A stretch of DNA of 19,528 nucleotides, taken from the NCBI RefSeq assembly GCF_000003605.2, contig NW_003133245.1, positions 1-19,528 on the forward strand, given 5' to 3'. Shown here in pieces: positions 1 through 10,321 of this stretch. The DNA comes from Saccoglossus kowalevskii (taxonomy: Eukaryota; Hemichordata; Enteropneusta; Harrimaniidae). Within the stretch, counting starts at the first letter, position 1; every line of letters starts with the position of its first letter. The position numbers and the translations under genes are program-made. The notes beneath the pieces were generated by a model, which was given only the letters and a program-made list of their open reading frames with translations, was not told where the DNA came from and did not search any database.

Positions 1-540
1 TTCTCACTGCTCCTTAAGGTCAGTGCCAGATGTATGTCAAAGAAATAAAACATACTGCCAGTTACTGACATATGCTTGTTGACTTGGCTATAATTGCCTT
101 CTAATGTTTGTAGTGATATGTGCAATAGCTACTTACTGCTTGTCTCTATATCCCAACTGCTTCTCACTGCTCCTTAAGTCAGTGCCAGATGTATATCATA
201 GACATAAAACATACTGCCAGTTACTGACATATTCTTGGTTGACTTGGCTAATTGCCTTCTAATGTTTCTACTGATATGTGCAATAGCTCCATACTACTTG
301 TCTCTATATCCCAACTGCTTCTCACTGCTCCTTAAATCAGTGCCAGATGTATATCATAGACATAAAAGATACTGCCAGTTACTGACATATGCTTGGTTGA
401 CTTGGCTAATTGCCTTCTATTGTTGATATTGATATGTGCAATAGCTACTTACTGCTTGTCTCTATATCCCAACTGCTTCTCACTGCTTCGTAAGTCAGTG
501 CCAGATGTATATCATAGACATAAAACATACTGCCAGTTAC
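1..540 (+). repeat. HOR block A, copy 1 (truncated by window start)
   Basis: This block shares private variants with 7565-8102. They are TGTATGTCAAAGAAAT (31; 7595), TGCTTGTTGAC with a missing G, ACATATTCTTGG (about 228; 7790), CTCCATACTACTTG, CATAAAAGATACTG, TTCTATTGTTGATATTG and CTGCTTCGTAAG. The offset is 7,564 bp at the left and 7,562 bp after a 2-bp insertion (GGCTATAATT) near 87. From 115 to 540 I see only about three or four substitutions against the distant copy. Extra indels occur near the window start (AAGGTC, GGCTATAATT). Confidence 0.88.
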
Positions 541-543
541 AGG

Positions 544-2348
544 CATATGCTTGGTTGACTTGGCTAATTGCCTTCTTATGTTTCTACTGATATGTGCAGT
601 AGCTACTTACTGATTCTTTATATCCCAACTGCTTCTCACTGCTCCTTAAGTCAGTGCCAGATGTATATCATAGACATAAAACATACTGCCAGTTACTGGC
701 ATATGCTTGGTTGACTTGGCTAATTGACTTCTAATGTTTCTACTGATATGTGCAATAGCTACTTACTACTTGTCTCTATATCCCAACTGCTTCTCACTGC
801 TCCTTAAGTCAGCGCCAGATGTATATCATTGACATAAAACATACTGCCAGTTACTGACATATGCTTGGTTGACTTGGCTAATTGCCTTCTAATGTTTCTA
901 CTGATATGTGCAATAGCTCCTTACTGCTTGTCTCTATATCCCAACTGCTTCTCACTGCTCCTAAAGTCAGTGCCAGATGTATATCATAGACATAAAACAT
1001 ACTGCCAGTTACTGACATATGCTTGGTTGACTTGGCTAATTGCCTTCTAATGTTTCTACAGATATGTGCAATAGATATTTACTGCTTGTCTCTATATTCC
1101 AACTGCTGCTCACTGCTCCTTAAGTCAGTGCCAGATGTATATCATTGACATAAAACATACTGCCAGTTACTGACATATGCTTGGTTGACTTGGCTAATTG
1201 ACTTCTAATGTTTGTACTGATATGTGCAATAGCTACTTACTGCTTGTCTCTATATTCCAACTGCTTCTCACTGCTCCTTAAGTCAGTGCCAGATGTATAT
1301 CATAGCCATAAAACATACTGCCAGTTACTGACATATGCTTGGTTGACTTGGCTAATTGACTTCTAATGTTTGTACTGATATGTGCAATAGCTACTTACTG
1401 CTTGTCTCTATATTCCAACTGCTTCTCACTGCTCCTTAAGTTAGTGCCAGATGTATATCATAGACATAAAACATACTGCCAGTTACTGGCATATGCTTGG
1501 TTGACTTGGCTAATTGACTTCTAATGTTTCTATTGATATGTGCAATAGCTACTTACTGCTTGTCTCTATATTCCAACTGCTTCTCACTGCTCCTTAAGTC
1601 AGTGCCAGATGTATATCATTGACATAAAACATACTGCCAGTTACTGACATATGCTTGGTTGACTTGGCTAATTGACTTCTAATGTTTGTACTGATATGTG
1701 CAATAGCTACTTACTGCTTGTCTCTATATTCCAACTGCTTCTCACTGCTCCTTAAGTCAGTGCCAGATGTATATCATTGACATAAAACATACTGCCAGTT
1801 ACTGACATATGCTTGGTTGACTTGGCTAATTGCCTTCTTATGTTTCTACTGATATGTGCAATAGCTACTTACTGTTGTCTCTATATCCCAACTGCTTCTC
1901 ACTGCTCTCTAAGTCAGTGCCAGATGTATATCATAGACATACAACATACTGCCAGTTACTCACATATGCTTGGTTGACTTGGCTAATTGCCTTCTTATGT
2001 TTCTTCTGATATGTGCAGTAGCTACTTACTGATTCTCTATATCCCAACTGCTTCTCACTGCTCCTTAAGTCAGTGCCAGATGTATATCATAGACATAAAA
2101 CATACTGCCAGTTACTGACATATGCTAGGTTGACTTGGCTAATTGCCTTCTAATATTTCTACTGATATGTGCAATAGCTACTTACTGCTTGTCTCTATAT
2201 CCCAACTGCTTCTCACTGCTCCTTAAGTCAGTGCCAGATGTATATCATAGACATAAAACATACTGCCAGTTACTGACATATGCTTGGTTGACTTGGCTAA
2301 TTGCCTTCTTATGTTTGTACTGATATGTGCAATAGCTACTTACTGCTT
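544..2348 (+). repeat. HOR block B, copy 1 (1,805 bp)
   Basis: This block is matched by 4331-5977. The offset is 3,787 bp on the left part (CAGCGCCAG at 810 and 4597; AATAGATATTTACTG at about 1070 and 4857). It drops to 3,629 bp on the right part (CATAGCCAT at 1301 and 4930; AAGTTAGTG at about 1438 and 5067; TTACTGTTGTCTC at about 1868 and 5497). The 158-bp change means this copy has exactly one monomer more, located at about 1100-1300. Similarity fades at about 2348, where CTTATCTC meets CTTGTCTC and the flanks then differ. Confidence 0.9.
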
Positions 2349-2404
2349 ATCTCTATATCCCAACTGCTTCTCACTGCTCCTTAAGTCAGTGCCAGATGTA
2401 TATC

Positions 2405-2700
2405 ATAGACATTAAACATAATGCCAGTTACTGGCATATGCTTCGTTGACTTGGCTAATTGCCTTCTAATGTTTCTACTGATATGTGCAATAGCTACTTA
2501 CTGCTTGTTTCTATATCCCAACTGCTTCTCACTGCTCCATAAGTCAGTGCCAGGTGTATATCATAGTTATAAAACATACTGCCAGTTACTGATATATGCT
2601 TGGTTGTCTTGGCTAATTGCTTTCTTATGTTTCTACTGATATGTACAATAGCTACTTACTGATTGTCTCTATATCCCAACTGCTTCTCACTGCTCCTTAA
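2405..2700 (+). repeat. Monomers shared with 11549-11845, about 9.14 kb away
   Basis: Here CATTAAACATA, GGCATATGCTTCGTTGAC (CTTCG at 2441), CTCCATAAGTCAGTGCCAGG, CATAGTTATAAAAC (2561) and GGTTGTCTTGG occur in series. The same series is found at 11549-11845 (CTTCG at 11585, CATAGTTATAAAAC near 11705). The CTCCATAAG, TAGTTATAAAAC and GTTGTCTTGG variants also recur together at about 3486-3560. This marks them as one haplotype copied as a block rather than independent mutations. Confidence 0.85.
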
Positions 2701-3332
2701 GTCATTGCCAGATGTATATCATAGACATAAAACATACTGCCAGTTACTGACATATGCTTGGTTGACTTGGCTAATTGCCTTCTAATGTTTCTATTGATAT
2801 GTGCAATAGCTACTTTCTGCATGTCTCTATATCCCAACTGCTTCTCACTGCTCCTTAAGTCAGTGCCAGATGTATATCATAGACATTAAACATACTGCCA
2901 GTTACTGGCATATGCTTCGTTGACTTGGCTAATTGCCTTCTAATGTTTCTACTGATATGTGCAATAGCTACTTACTGCTTGTCTCTATATCCCAACTGCT
3001 TCTCACTGCTCCTTAAGTCATTGCCAGATGTATATCATAGACATAAAACATACTGCCAGTTACTGACATATGCTTGGTTGACTTGGCTAATTGCCTTCTA
3101 ATGTTTCTATTGATATGTGCAATAGCTACTTACTGCATGTCTCTATATCCCAACTGCTTCTCACTGCTCCTTAAGTCAGTGCCAGATGTATATCATAGAC
3201 ATTAAACATACTGCCAGTTACTGGCATATGCTTCGTTGACTTGGCTAATTGCCTTCTAATGTTTCTACTGATATGTGCAATAGCTACTTACTGCTTGTCT
3301 CTATATCCCAACTGCTTCTCACTGCTCCATAA
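2701..3332 (+). repeat. 316-bp dimeric HOR in tandem (2701-3016 and 3017-3332)
   Basis: Two successive two-monomer units start at GTCATTGCCAG. One monomer has TTCTATTGATATG and ACTGCATGTCTC; the other has CATTAAAC, GGCATATGC and TTCGTTGAC. By eye the two 316-bp copies differ at one base within the unit (TACTTTCTG against TACTTACTG near 2815). A third, partial copy starts at 3649 (632 bp further on) and loses identity near 3846 (CTGCAAGTTACTG). Confidence 0.9.
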
Positions 3333-4330
3333 GTCAGTGCCAGGTGTATATCATAGACATAAAACATACTGCCAGTTACTGACATATGCTTGGTTGACTT
3401 GGCTAATTGACTTCTAATGTTTGTACTGATATGTGCAATAGCTACTTACTGCTTGTCTCTATATCCCAACTGCTTCTCACTGCTCCATAAGTCAGTGCCA
3501 GGTGTATATCATAGTTATAAAACATACTGCCAGTTACTGACATATGCTTGGTTGTCTTGGCTAATTGCCTTCTTATGTTTCTACTGATATGTGCAATAGC
3601 TACTTACTGCTTGTCTCTATATCCCAACTGCTTCTCACTGCTCCTTAAGTCATTGCCAGATGTATATCATAGACATAAAACATACTGCCAGTTACTGACA
3701 TATGCTTGGTTGACTTGGCTAATTGCCTTCTAATGTTTCTATTGATATGTGCAATAGCTACTTACTGCATGTCTCTATATCCCAACTGCTTCTCACTGCT
3801 CCTTAAGTCAGTGCCAGATGTATATCATAGACATTAAACATACTGCAAGTTACTGACATATGCTAGGTTGACTTGGCTAATTGCTTTCTTATGTTTGTAC
3901 TGATATGTGCAATAGCTACTTACTGCTTGTCTCTATATCCCAACTGCTTCTCACTGCTCCTTTAAGTCAGTGCCAGGTGTATATCATAGACATAAAACAT
4001 ACTGCCAGTTACTGGCATATGCTTGGTTGACTTGGCTAATTGCCTTCTTATGTTTCTACTGATATGTGCAATAGCTACTTACTGCTTGTCTCTATATCCC
4101 TACTGCTTCTCACTGCTCCTTAAGTCAGTGCAGATGTATATCATGGATATAAAACATACTGCCAGTTACTGGCATATGCTTGGTTGACTTGGCTAATTGC
4201 CTTCTTATGTTTCTACTGATATGTGCAATAGCTACATACTGCTTGTCTCTATATCCCAACTGCTTCTCACTGCTCCTTAAGTCAGTGTCAGATGTATATC
4301 ATAGACATAAAACATGCTGCCAGTTACTGA
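3333..4330 (+). repeat. Mixed monomers, partial copies of blocks to the left
   Basis: The left part carries the CTCCATAAG/TAGTTATAAAAC/GTTGTCTTGG haplotype again (about 3486-3560), six monomers (948 bp) from the one at 2563. It then carries a partial third copy of the 316-bp dimer (from 3649). Further right are single-base length changes: CTCCTTTAAG (+1, about 3959) and GTCAGTGCAGATG (-1, about 4128). Nothing other than satellite is present. Confidence 0.85.
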
Positions 4331-5977
4331 CATATGCTTGGTTGACTTGGCTAAATGCCTTCTTATGTTTCTAATGATATGTGCAGTAGCTACTTACTGA
4401 TTCTCTATATCCCAACTGCTTCTCACTGCTCTTTAAGTCAGTGCCAGATGTATATCATAGACATAAAACATACTGCCAGTTACTGGCATATGCTTGGTTG
4501 ACTTGGCTAATTGACTTCTAATGTTTCTACTGATATGTGCAATAGCTACTTACTACTTGTCTCTATATCCCAACTGCTTCTCACTGCTCCTTAAGTCAGC
4601 GCCAGATGTATATCATTGACATAAAACATACTGCCAGTTACTGACATATGCTTGGTTGACTTGGCTAATTGCCTTCTAATGTTTCTACTGATATGTGCAA
4701 TAGCTACTTACTGCTTGTCTCTATATCCCAACTGCTTCTCACTGCTCCTAAAGTCAGTGCCAGATGTATATCATAGACATAAAACATACTGCCAGTTACT
4801 GACATATGCTTGGTTGACTTGGCTAATTGCCTTCTAATGTTTCTACTGATATGTGCAATAGATATTTACTGCTTGTCTCTATATTCCAACTGCTTCTCAC
4901 TCCTCCTTAAGTCAGTGCCAGATGTATATCATAGCCATAAAACATACTGCCAGTTACTGACATATGCTTGGTTGACTTGGCTAATTGACTTCTAATGTTT
5001 GTACTGATATGTGCAATAGCTACTTACTGCTTGTCTCTATATTCCAACTGCTTCTCACTGCTCCTTAAGTTAGTGCCAGATGTATATCATAGACATAAAA
5101 CATACTGCCAGTTACTGGCATATGCTTGGTTGACTTGGCTAATTGACTTCTAATGTTTCTACTGATATGTGCAATAGCTACTTACTGCTTGTCTCTATAT
5201 TCCAACTGCTTCTCACTGCTCCTTAAGTCAGTGCCAGATGTATATCATTGACATAAAACATACTGCCAGTTACTGACATATGCTTGGTTGACTTGGCTAA
5301 TTGACTTCTAATGTTTGTACTGATATGTGCAATAGCTACTTACTGCTTGTCTCTATATTCCAACTGCTTCTCACTGCTCCTTAAGTCAGTGCCAGATGTA
5401 TATCATTGACATAAAACATACTGCCAGTTACTGACATATGCTTGGTTGACTTGGCTAATTGCCTTCTTATGTTTCTACTGATATGTGCAATAGCTACTTA
5501 CTGTTGTCTCTATATCCCAACTGCTTCTCACTGCTCTCTAAGTCAGTGCCAGATGTATATCATAGACATACAACATACTGCCAGTTACTCACATATGCTT
5601 GGTTGACTTGGCTAATTGCCTTCTTATGTTTCTTCTGATATGTGCAGTAGCTACTTACTGATTCTCTATATCCCAACTGCTTCTCACTGCTCCTTAAGTC
5701 AGTGCCAGATGTATATCATAGACATAAAACATACTGCCAGTTACTGACATATGCTAGGTTGACTTGGCTAATTGCCTTCTAATGTTTCTACTGATATGTG
5801 CAATAGCTACTTACTGCTTGTCTCTATATCCCAACTGCTTCTCACTGCTCCTTAAGTCAGTGCCAGATGTATATCATAGACATAAAACATACTGCCAGTT
5901 ACTGACATATGCTTGGTTGACTTGGCTAATTGCCTTCTTATGTTTGTACTGATATGTGCAATAGCTACTTACTGCTT
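4331..5977 (+). repeat. HOR block B, copy 2 (1,647 bp, one monomer shorter)
   Basis: This is the second copy of the block at 544-2348. It shares CAGCGCC, AATAGATATTTAC, CATAGCCAT, AAGTTAGTG, TTACTGTTGTCTC, CTCTCTAAG, CATACAACATAC, GTTACTCACATATG and TATGCTAGGTTG in the same order. A monomer with an AATAGATATTTAC left half fuses directly to a CATAGCCAT right half at 4860-4935. In copy 1 these halves lie one monomer further apart. This is the product expected of an in-register unequal exchange. Confidence 0.9.
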
Positions 5978-6374
5978 GTCTCTATATTCCAACTACTTCT
6001 CACTGCTCCTAACGTCAGTGCCAGATGTATATCATAGACATAAAACATACTGCCAGTTACAGGCATATGCTTGGTTGACTTGGCTGATTGCCTTCTAATG
6101 TTTCTACTGATATGTGCAGTAGCTACTTACTGATTCTTTATATCCCAACTGCTTCTCACTGCTCCTTAAGTCAGTGCCAGATGTATATCATAGACATAAA
6201 ACATACTGCCAGTTACTGACATATGCTTGGTTGACTTGGCTAATTGCCTTCTTATGTTTGTACTGATATGTGCAATAGCTACTTACTGCTTGTCTCTATA
6301 TTCCAACTACTTCTCACTGCTCCTAACGTCAGTGCCAGATGTATATCATAGACATAAAACATACTGCCAGTTAC
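5827..6374 (+). repeat. 314-bp dimeric HOR (5827-6060 repeated at 6141-6374)
   Basis: The stretch with AACTACTTCTCAC and CTCCTAACGTCAG is present twice, 314 bp apart (two monomers, one of them the 156-bp subtype), with no difference seen over about 234 bp. AACTACTTC and CTAACGTC are seen nowhere else in the window. The intervening monomer (ACAGGCATATGC at 6060, GCAGTAG, ACTGATTCTTTATATC) matches 539-640 at an offset of 5,520 bp. Confidence 0.88.
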
Positions 6375-6700
6375 TGACATATGCTTGGTTGACTTGGATA
6401 ATTGCCTTCTAATGCTTCTACTGATATGTGCAATAGCTACTTACTGCTTGTCTCTATATCCCAACTGCTTCTCACTGCTCCTTAAGTCAGTGCCAGATGT
6501 ATATGATTGACATAAAACATACTGCCAGTTACTGACATATGCTTGGTTGACTTGGCTAATTGCCTTCTAATGTTTGTACTGATATGTGCAATAGCTACAT
6601 ACTACTTGTCTCTATATCCCAACTGCTTCTCACTGCTCCTTAAGTCAGTGCCATATATATATCATAGACATAAAACATACTGCCAGTCACTGACACATGC

Positions 6701-6849
6701 TTGGCTAATTGCCTTCTAATGTTTCTATTGATATGTGCAATAGCTACTTACTGCTTGTCCCTATATCCCAACTGCTTCTCACTGCTCCTTAAGTCAGTGC
6801 CAGATATATATCATAGACATAAAACATACTGCCAGTTACGGGCATATGC
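6701..6849 (+). repeat. 149-bp monomer with a 9-bp deletion
   Basis: The left edge reads ACACATGCTTGGCTAATTGCC instead of ATGCTTGGTTGACTTGGCTAATTG, so TTGACTTGG is missing. The lost 9 bp lie between two copies of CTTGG, which suggests replication slippage or short-homology deletion. Neighbouring private changes (AGTCACTGACACATG, CCATATATATATC) make this one of the more altered places. It is the shortest monomer that I noticed. Confidence 0.85.
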
Positions 6850-6887
6850 TTGGTGGACTTGGCTAAATGCTTTCTAATGTTTCTACT

Positions 6888-7417
6888 GATATGTGCAATA
6901 GCTACTTACTGCTTGTCTCTATATCCCAACTGCTTCTCACTGCTCCTTAAGTCAGTGCCAGATGTATATCATAGACATAAAACATACTGCCAGTTACTGA
7001 CATATGCTTGGTTGACTTGGCTAATTGCCTTCTAATGTTTCTACTGATATGTGCAATAGCTCCATACTACTTGTCTCTATATCCCAACTGCTTCTCACTG
7101 CTCCTTAAGTCAGTGCCAGATGTATATCATAGACATAAAAGATACTGCCAGTTACTGACATATGCTTGGTTGACTTGGCTAATTGCCTTCTATTGTTGAT
7201 ATTGATATGTGCAATAGCTACTTACTGCTTGTCTCTATATCCCAACTGCTTCTCACTGCTTCGTAAGTCAGTGCCAGATGTATATCATAGACATGAAACA
7301 TACTGCCAGTTACTGACATATGCTTGGTTGACTTGGCTAATTGCCTTCTAATGTTTTTATTGATATGTGCAATAGCTACTTACTGCTTGTCTCTATATCC
7401 CAACTGCTTCTCACTGC
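6888..7417 (+). repeat. HOR block A, copy 2 (first unit of a 789-bp tandem)
   Basis: This stretch matches 7677-8206 at an offset of 789 bp (five monomers minus one base). The shared variants are AGCTCCATACTACTTG, CATAAAAGATACTG, TTCTATTGTTGATATTG, CTGCTTCGTAAG, CATGAAACATAC and ATGTTTTTATTG. After the first few bases I see about two substitutions over 526 bp (ATGCTTGG against ATTCTTGG, and GTTACTG against GTTGCTG). Identity ends where CTGCTCC (7418) meets CTGCTTC (8207). Confidence 0.88.
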
Positions 7418-7676
7418 TCCTTAAGTCAGTGCCAGATGTATATCATAGACATAAAACATACTGCCAGTTACTGACATATGCTTGGTTGACTTGGCTAATT
7501 GCCTTCTAATGTTTCTACTGATATGTGCAATAGCTACTTACTGCTTGTCTCTATATCCCAACTGCTTCTCACTGCTCCTTAAGTCAGTGCCAGATGTATG
7601 TCAAAGAAATAAAACATACTGCCAGTTACTGACATATGCTTGTTGACTTGGCTAATTGCCTTCTAATGTTTGTAGT
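7418..7676 (+). repeat. Rest of the 789-bp unit, shared with the window start
   Basis: It contains the private TGTATGTCAAAGAAAT monomer (7595) and a 157-bp monomer with TGCTTGTTGAC and TTTGTAGTGATATG. Both also occur at 31-115. They have no counterpart in the second tandem unit after 8207, so the 789-bp HOR is only partly duplicated here. Confidence 0.8.
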
Positions 7677-8206
7677 GATATGTGCAATAGCTACTTACTG
7701 CTTGTCTCTATATCCCAACTGCTTCTCACTGCTCCTTAAGTCAGTGCCAGATGTATATCATAGACATAAAACATACTGCCAGTTACTGACATATTCTTGG
7801 TTGACTTGGCTAATTGCCTTCTAATGTTTCTACTGATATGTGCAATAGCTCCATACTACTTGTCTCTATATCCCAACTGCTTCTCACTGCTCCTTAAGTC
7901 AGTGCCAGATGTATATCATAGACATAAAAGATACTGCCAGTTGCTGACATATGCTTGGTTGACTTGGCTAATTGCCTTCTATTGTTGATATTGATATGTG
8001 CAATAGCTACTTACTGCTTGTCTCTATATCCCAACTGCTTCTCACTGCTTCGTAAGTCAGTGCCAGATGTATATCATAGACATGAAACATACTGCCAGTT
8101 ACTGACATATGCTTGGTTGACTTGGCTAATTGCCTTCTAATGTTTTTATTGATATGTGCAATAGCTACTTACTGCTTGTCTCTATATCCCAACTGCTTCT
8201 CACTGC
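7677..8206 (+). repeat. HOR block A, copy 3 (second unit of the 789-bp tandem)
   Basis: This is the tandem partner of 6888-7417. It is also the closest relative of the window start at 115-540, with which it shares ACATATTCTTGG, absent from copy 2. It shares CATGAAAC with copy 2 but not with copy 1. Copies 2 and 3 therefore exchanged sequence after, or were duplicated later than, the split from copy 1. Confidence 0.87.
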
Positions 8207-9041
8207 TTCTTAAGTCAGTGCCAGATGTATATCATTGACATAAAACATACTGCCAGTTGCTGACATATGCTTGGTTGACTTGGCTAATTGCCTTCTTATG
8301 TTTCCACTGATAAGTGCAATAGCTACTTACTACTTGTCTCTATATCCCAACTGCTTCTCACTGCTCCTTAAGTCAGTGCCAGATGTATATCATAGACATA
8401 AAACATACTGCCAGTTACTGACATATGCTTGGTTGACTTGGCTAATTGCCTTCTAATGTTTCTACTGATATGTGCAATAGCTACTTACTGCTTGTCTCTA
8501 TATCCCAACTGCTTCTCACTGCTCCTTAAGTCAGTGCCAGATGTATATCATAGACATTAAACATACTGCCAGTTACTGACATATGCTTGGTTGACTTGGC
8601 AACTTGCTTTCTTATGTTTCCACTGATATGTGCAATAGCTACTTACTGCTTGCCTCTGTATCCCAACTGCTTCTCACTGCTCCTTAAGTCAGTGCCAGAT
8701 GTATATCATAGCCATAAAACATACTGCCAGTTACTGGCCTATGCTTGGTTGACTTGGCTAATTGCCTTCTAATGTTTCTATTGATATGTGCAATAGCTAC
8801 TTACTGCTTGTCTCTATATCCCAACTGCTTCTCACTGCTCCTTAAGTCAGTGCCAGATGTATATCATTGACATAAAACATACTGCCAGTTACTGACATAT
8901 GCTTGGTTGACTTGGCTAATTGCCTTCTAATGTTTGTACTGATATGTGCAATAGCTACTTACTGATTCTCTATATCCCAACTGCTTCTCACTGCTCCTTA
9001 AGTCAGTGCCAGATGTATATCATAGACATAAAACATACTGT
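8207..9041 (+). repeat. Satellite monomers without an obvious nearby partner
   Basis: About five ordinary monomers. Notable variants are TTTCCACTGATAAGTGC (about 8300), which reappears at 9405, 10035, 16985 and 17773, and GGCAACTTGCTTTC with TTGCCTCTGTATCCC (about 8598-8660). One 156-bp monomer has AATAGC with ACTGATTCTC (about 8955), a rare combination because ACTGATTCTC normally accompanies GCAGTAG. I see nothing but satellite. Confidence 0.85.
8429..8586 (+). repeat. Representative near-consensus monomer (158 bp)
   Basis: This copy differs from my by-eye consensus at one base (CATTAAAC instead of CATAAAAC). In order it holds TTGGTTGACTTGGCTAATTG, the CTTCTAATGTTTCTACTG segment, a pyrimidine-rich tract of about 44 bp with three ACTGC repeats, CTTAAG, an AT-rich stretch (GTATATCATAGACAT), the dyad TGCCAGTTACTGACA, and CATATGC leading into the next unit. 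It has no CpG. CATATG and CTTAAG each occur once and are kept in most monomers, so NdeI and AflII should each cut the array to a 158-bp ladder. The copy at 4652-4809 is equally close to consensus. Confidence 0.9.
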
Positions 9042-9053
9042 CAGTTACTGACA
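9039..9053. repeat. Perfect 15-bp dyad TGTCAGTTACTGACA
   Basis: Seven-base arms TGTCAGT and ACTGACA flank a single T. The same perfect form is at 16774-16788, 17563-17577 and 18510-18524. Most monomers have TGCCAGTTACTGACA (one mismatched pair), and many have TGCCAGTTACTGGCA, which is again perfect. It could be a binding site for a dimeric protein, but no known motif is recognised. Confidence 0.7.
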
Positions 9054-9671
9054 TATGCTTGGTTGACTTGGCTAATTGCTTTCTTATGTTTCTACTGATA
9101 TGTGCAGTAGCTACTTACTGATTTTCTATATCCCAACTGCTTCTCACTGCTCTTTAAGTCAGTGCCAGATGTATATCATAGATAAAAAACATACTGCCAG
9201 TTACTGACATATGCTTGGTTGACTTGGCTAATTGCCTTCTTATGTTTGTACTGATATGTGCAATAGCTACTTACTGCTTGTCTCTATATCCCAACGGCTT
9301 CTCACTGCTCCTTAAGTCAGTGCCAGATGTATATCATAGACATAAAACATACTGCCAGTTACTGACATATGCTTGGTTGACTTGGCTAATTGTCTTCTTA
9401 TGTTTCCACCGATAAGTGCAATAGCTACTTACTGCTTGTCTCTATATCCCAACTGCTTCTCACTGCTCCTTAAGTCAGTGCCAGATGTATATCATAGACA
9501 TAAAACATACTGCCAGTTACTGACATATGCTTGGTTGACTTGGCTAATTGCCTTCTAATGTTTCTATTGATATGTGCAATAGCTACTTACTGCTTGTCTC
9601 TATATCCCAACTGCTTCTCACTGCTCCTTAAGTCAGTGCCAGATGAATATCATTGACATAAAACATACTGC
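9042..9671 (+). repeat. 630-bp four-monomer HOR, unit 1
   Basis: The first 495 bp (9042-9536) match 9672-10166 with no difference found by eye at an offset of 630 bp (four monomers, one the 156-bp type). Linked markers in order are TGCAGTAG with ACTGATTTTCTATATC, CATAGATAAAAAACAT, CCCAACGGCTTC (9290s), and TTGTCTTCTTATG with TTTCCACCGATAAGTGC. Such identity among 5-10% diverged monomers shows a very recent duplication. Confidence 0.92.
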
Positions 9672-10166
9672 CAGTTACTGACATATGCTTGGTTGACTTG
9701 GCTAATTGCTTTCTTATGTTTCTACTGATATGTGCAGTAGCTACTTACTGATTTTCTATATCCCAACTGCTTCTCACTGCTCTTTAAGTCAGTGCCAGAT
9801 GTATATCATAGATAAAAAACATACTGCCAGTTACTGACATATGCTTGGTTGACTTGGCTAATTGCCTTCTTATGTTTGTACTGATATGTGCAATAGCTAC
9901 TTACTGCTTGTCTCTATATCCCAACGGCTTCTCACTGCTCCTTAAGTCAGTGCCAGATGTATATCATAGACATAAAACATACTGCCAGTTACTGACATAT
10001 GCTTGGTTGACTTGGCTAATTGTCTTCTTATGTTTCCACCGATAAGTGCAATAGCTACTTACTGCTTGTCTCTATATCCCAACTGCTTCTCACTGCTCCT
10101 TAAGTCAGTGCCAGATGTATATCATAGACATAAAACATACTGCCAGTTACTGACATATGCTTGGTT
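9672..10166 (+). repeat. 630-bp four-monomer HOR, unit 2 (495 bp)
   Basis: This is the second unit of the tandem HOR, with all markers of the first: ACTGATTTTCTATATC, CATAGATAAAAAAC, CCCAACGGC and CCACCGATAAG. It diverges at 10167, where GGTTGAC becomes GGTTCAC and the next monomer is a different subtype. Preceding bases differ too (CTGTCAG at 9041 against CTGCCAG at 9671). Confidence 0.92.
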
Positions 10167-10321
10167 CACTTGGCTAAATTGCTTTTAATGTTTTCTATTG
10201 ATATGTGCAATAGCTACTTACTGCCTGTCTCTATATCCCAAACTGCTTCTCACTGCTCCTTAAAGTCAGTGCCAGATGTATATCATAGACATTAAACATT
10301 CTGCCAGTTACTGGCCTATGC
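10161..10321 (+). repeat. 161-bp monomer with clustered homopolymer indels
   Basis: Against its closest relative (about 10480-10637, same GGTTCAC, TCTATTG, ACTGCCTGTC, CATTAAACATTCTG and GGCCTATG series) this monomer has extra single bases in AA, TTT, AA and AA runs. The altered words are CTAAATTG, ATGTTTTC, CCCAAACTG and TTAAAGTC; one base is also lost in GCTTTTAATG. The net change is +3. Length errors confined to homopolymers in one short stretch look like an assembly or read error, though a real mutant monomer cannot be excluded. Confidence 0.75.

Noticed and set aside
42-50. AATAAA polyadenylation-like signal (also near 7606)
   Set aside because: It belongs to one variant monomer (AGAAATAAAAC) and there is no gene upstream.
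2561-2575. TATA-box-like TTATAAAAC (also near 3514, 11709; GATATAAAAC near 4145, 14710, 18340)
   Set aside because: They are single-base variants of CATAAAAC in an AT-rich part of the monomer, with no downstream gene. Satellite transcription is possible but not shown by the sequence.
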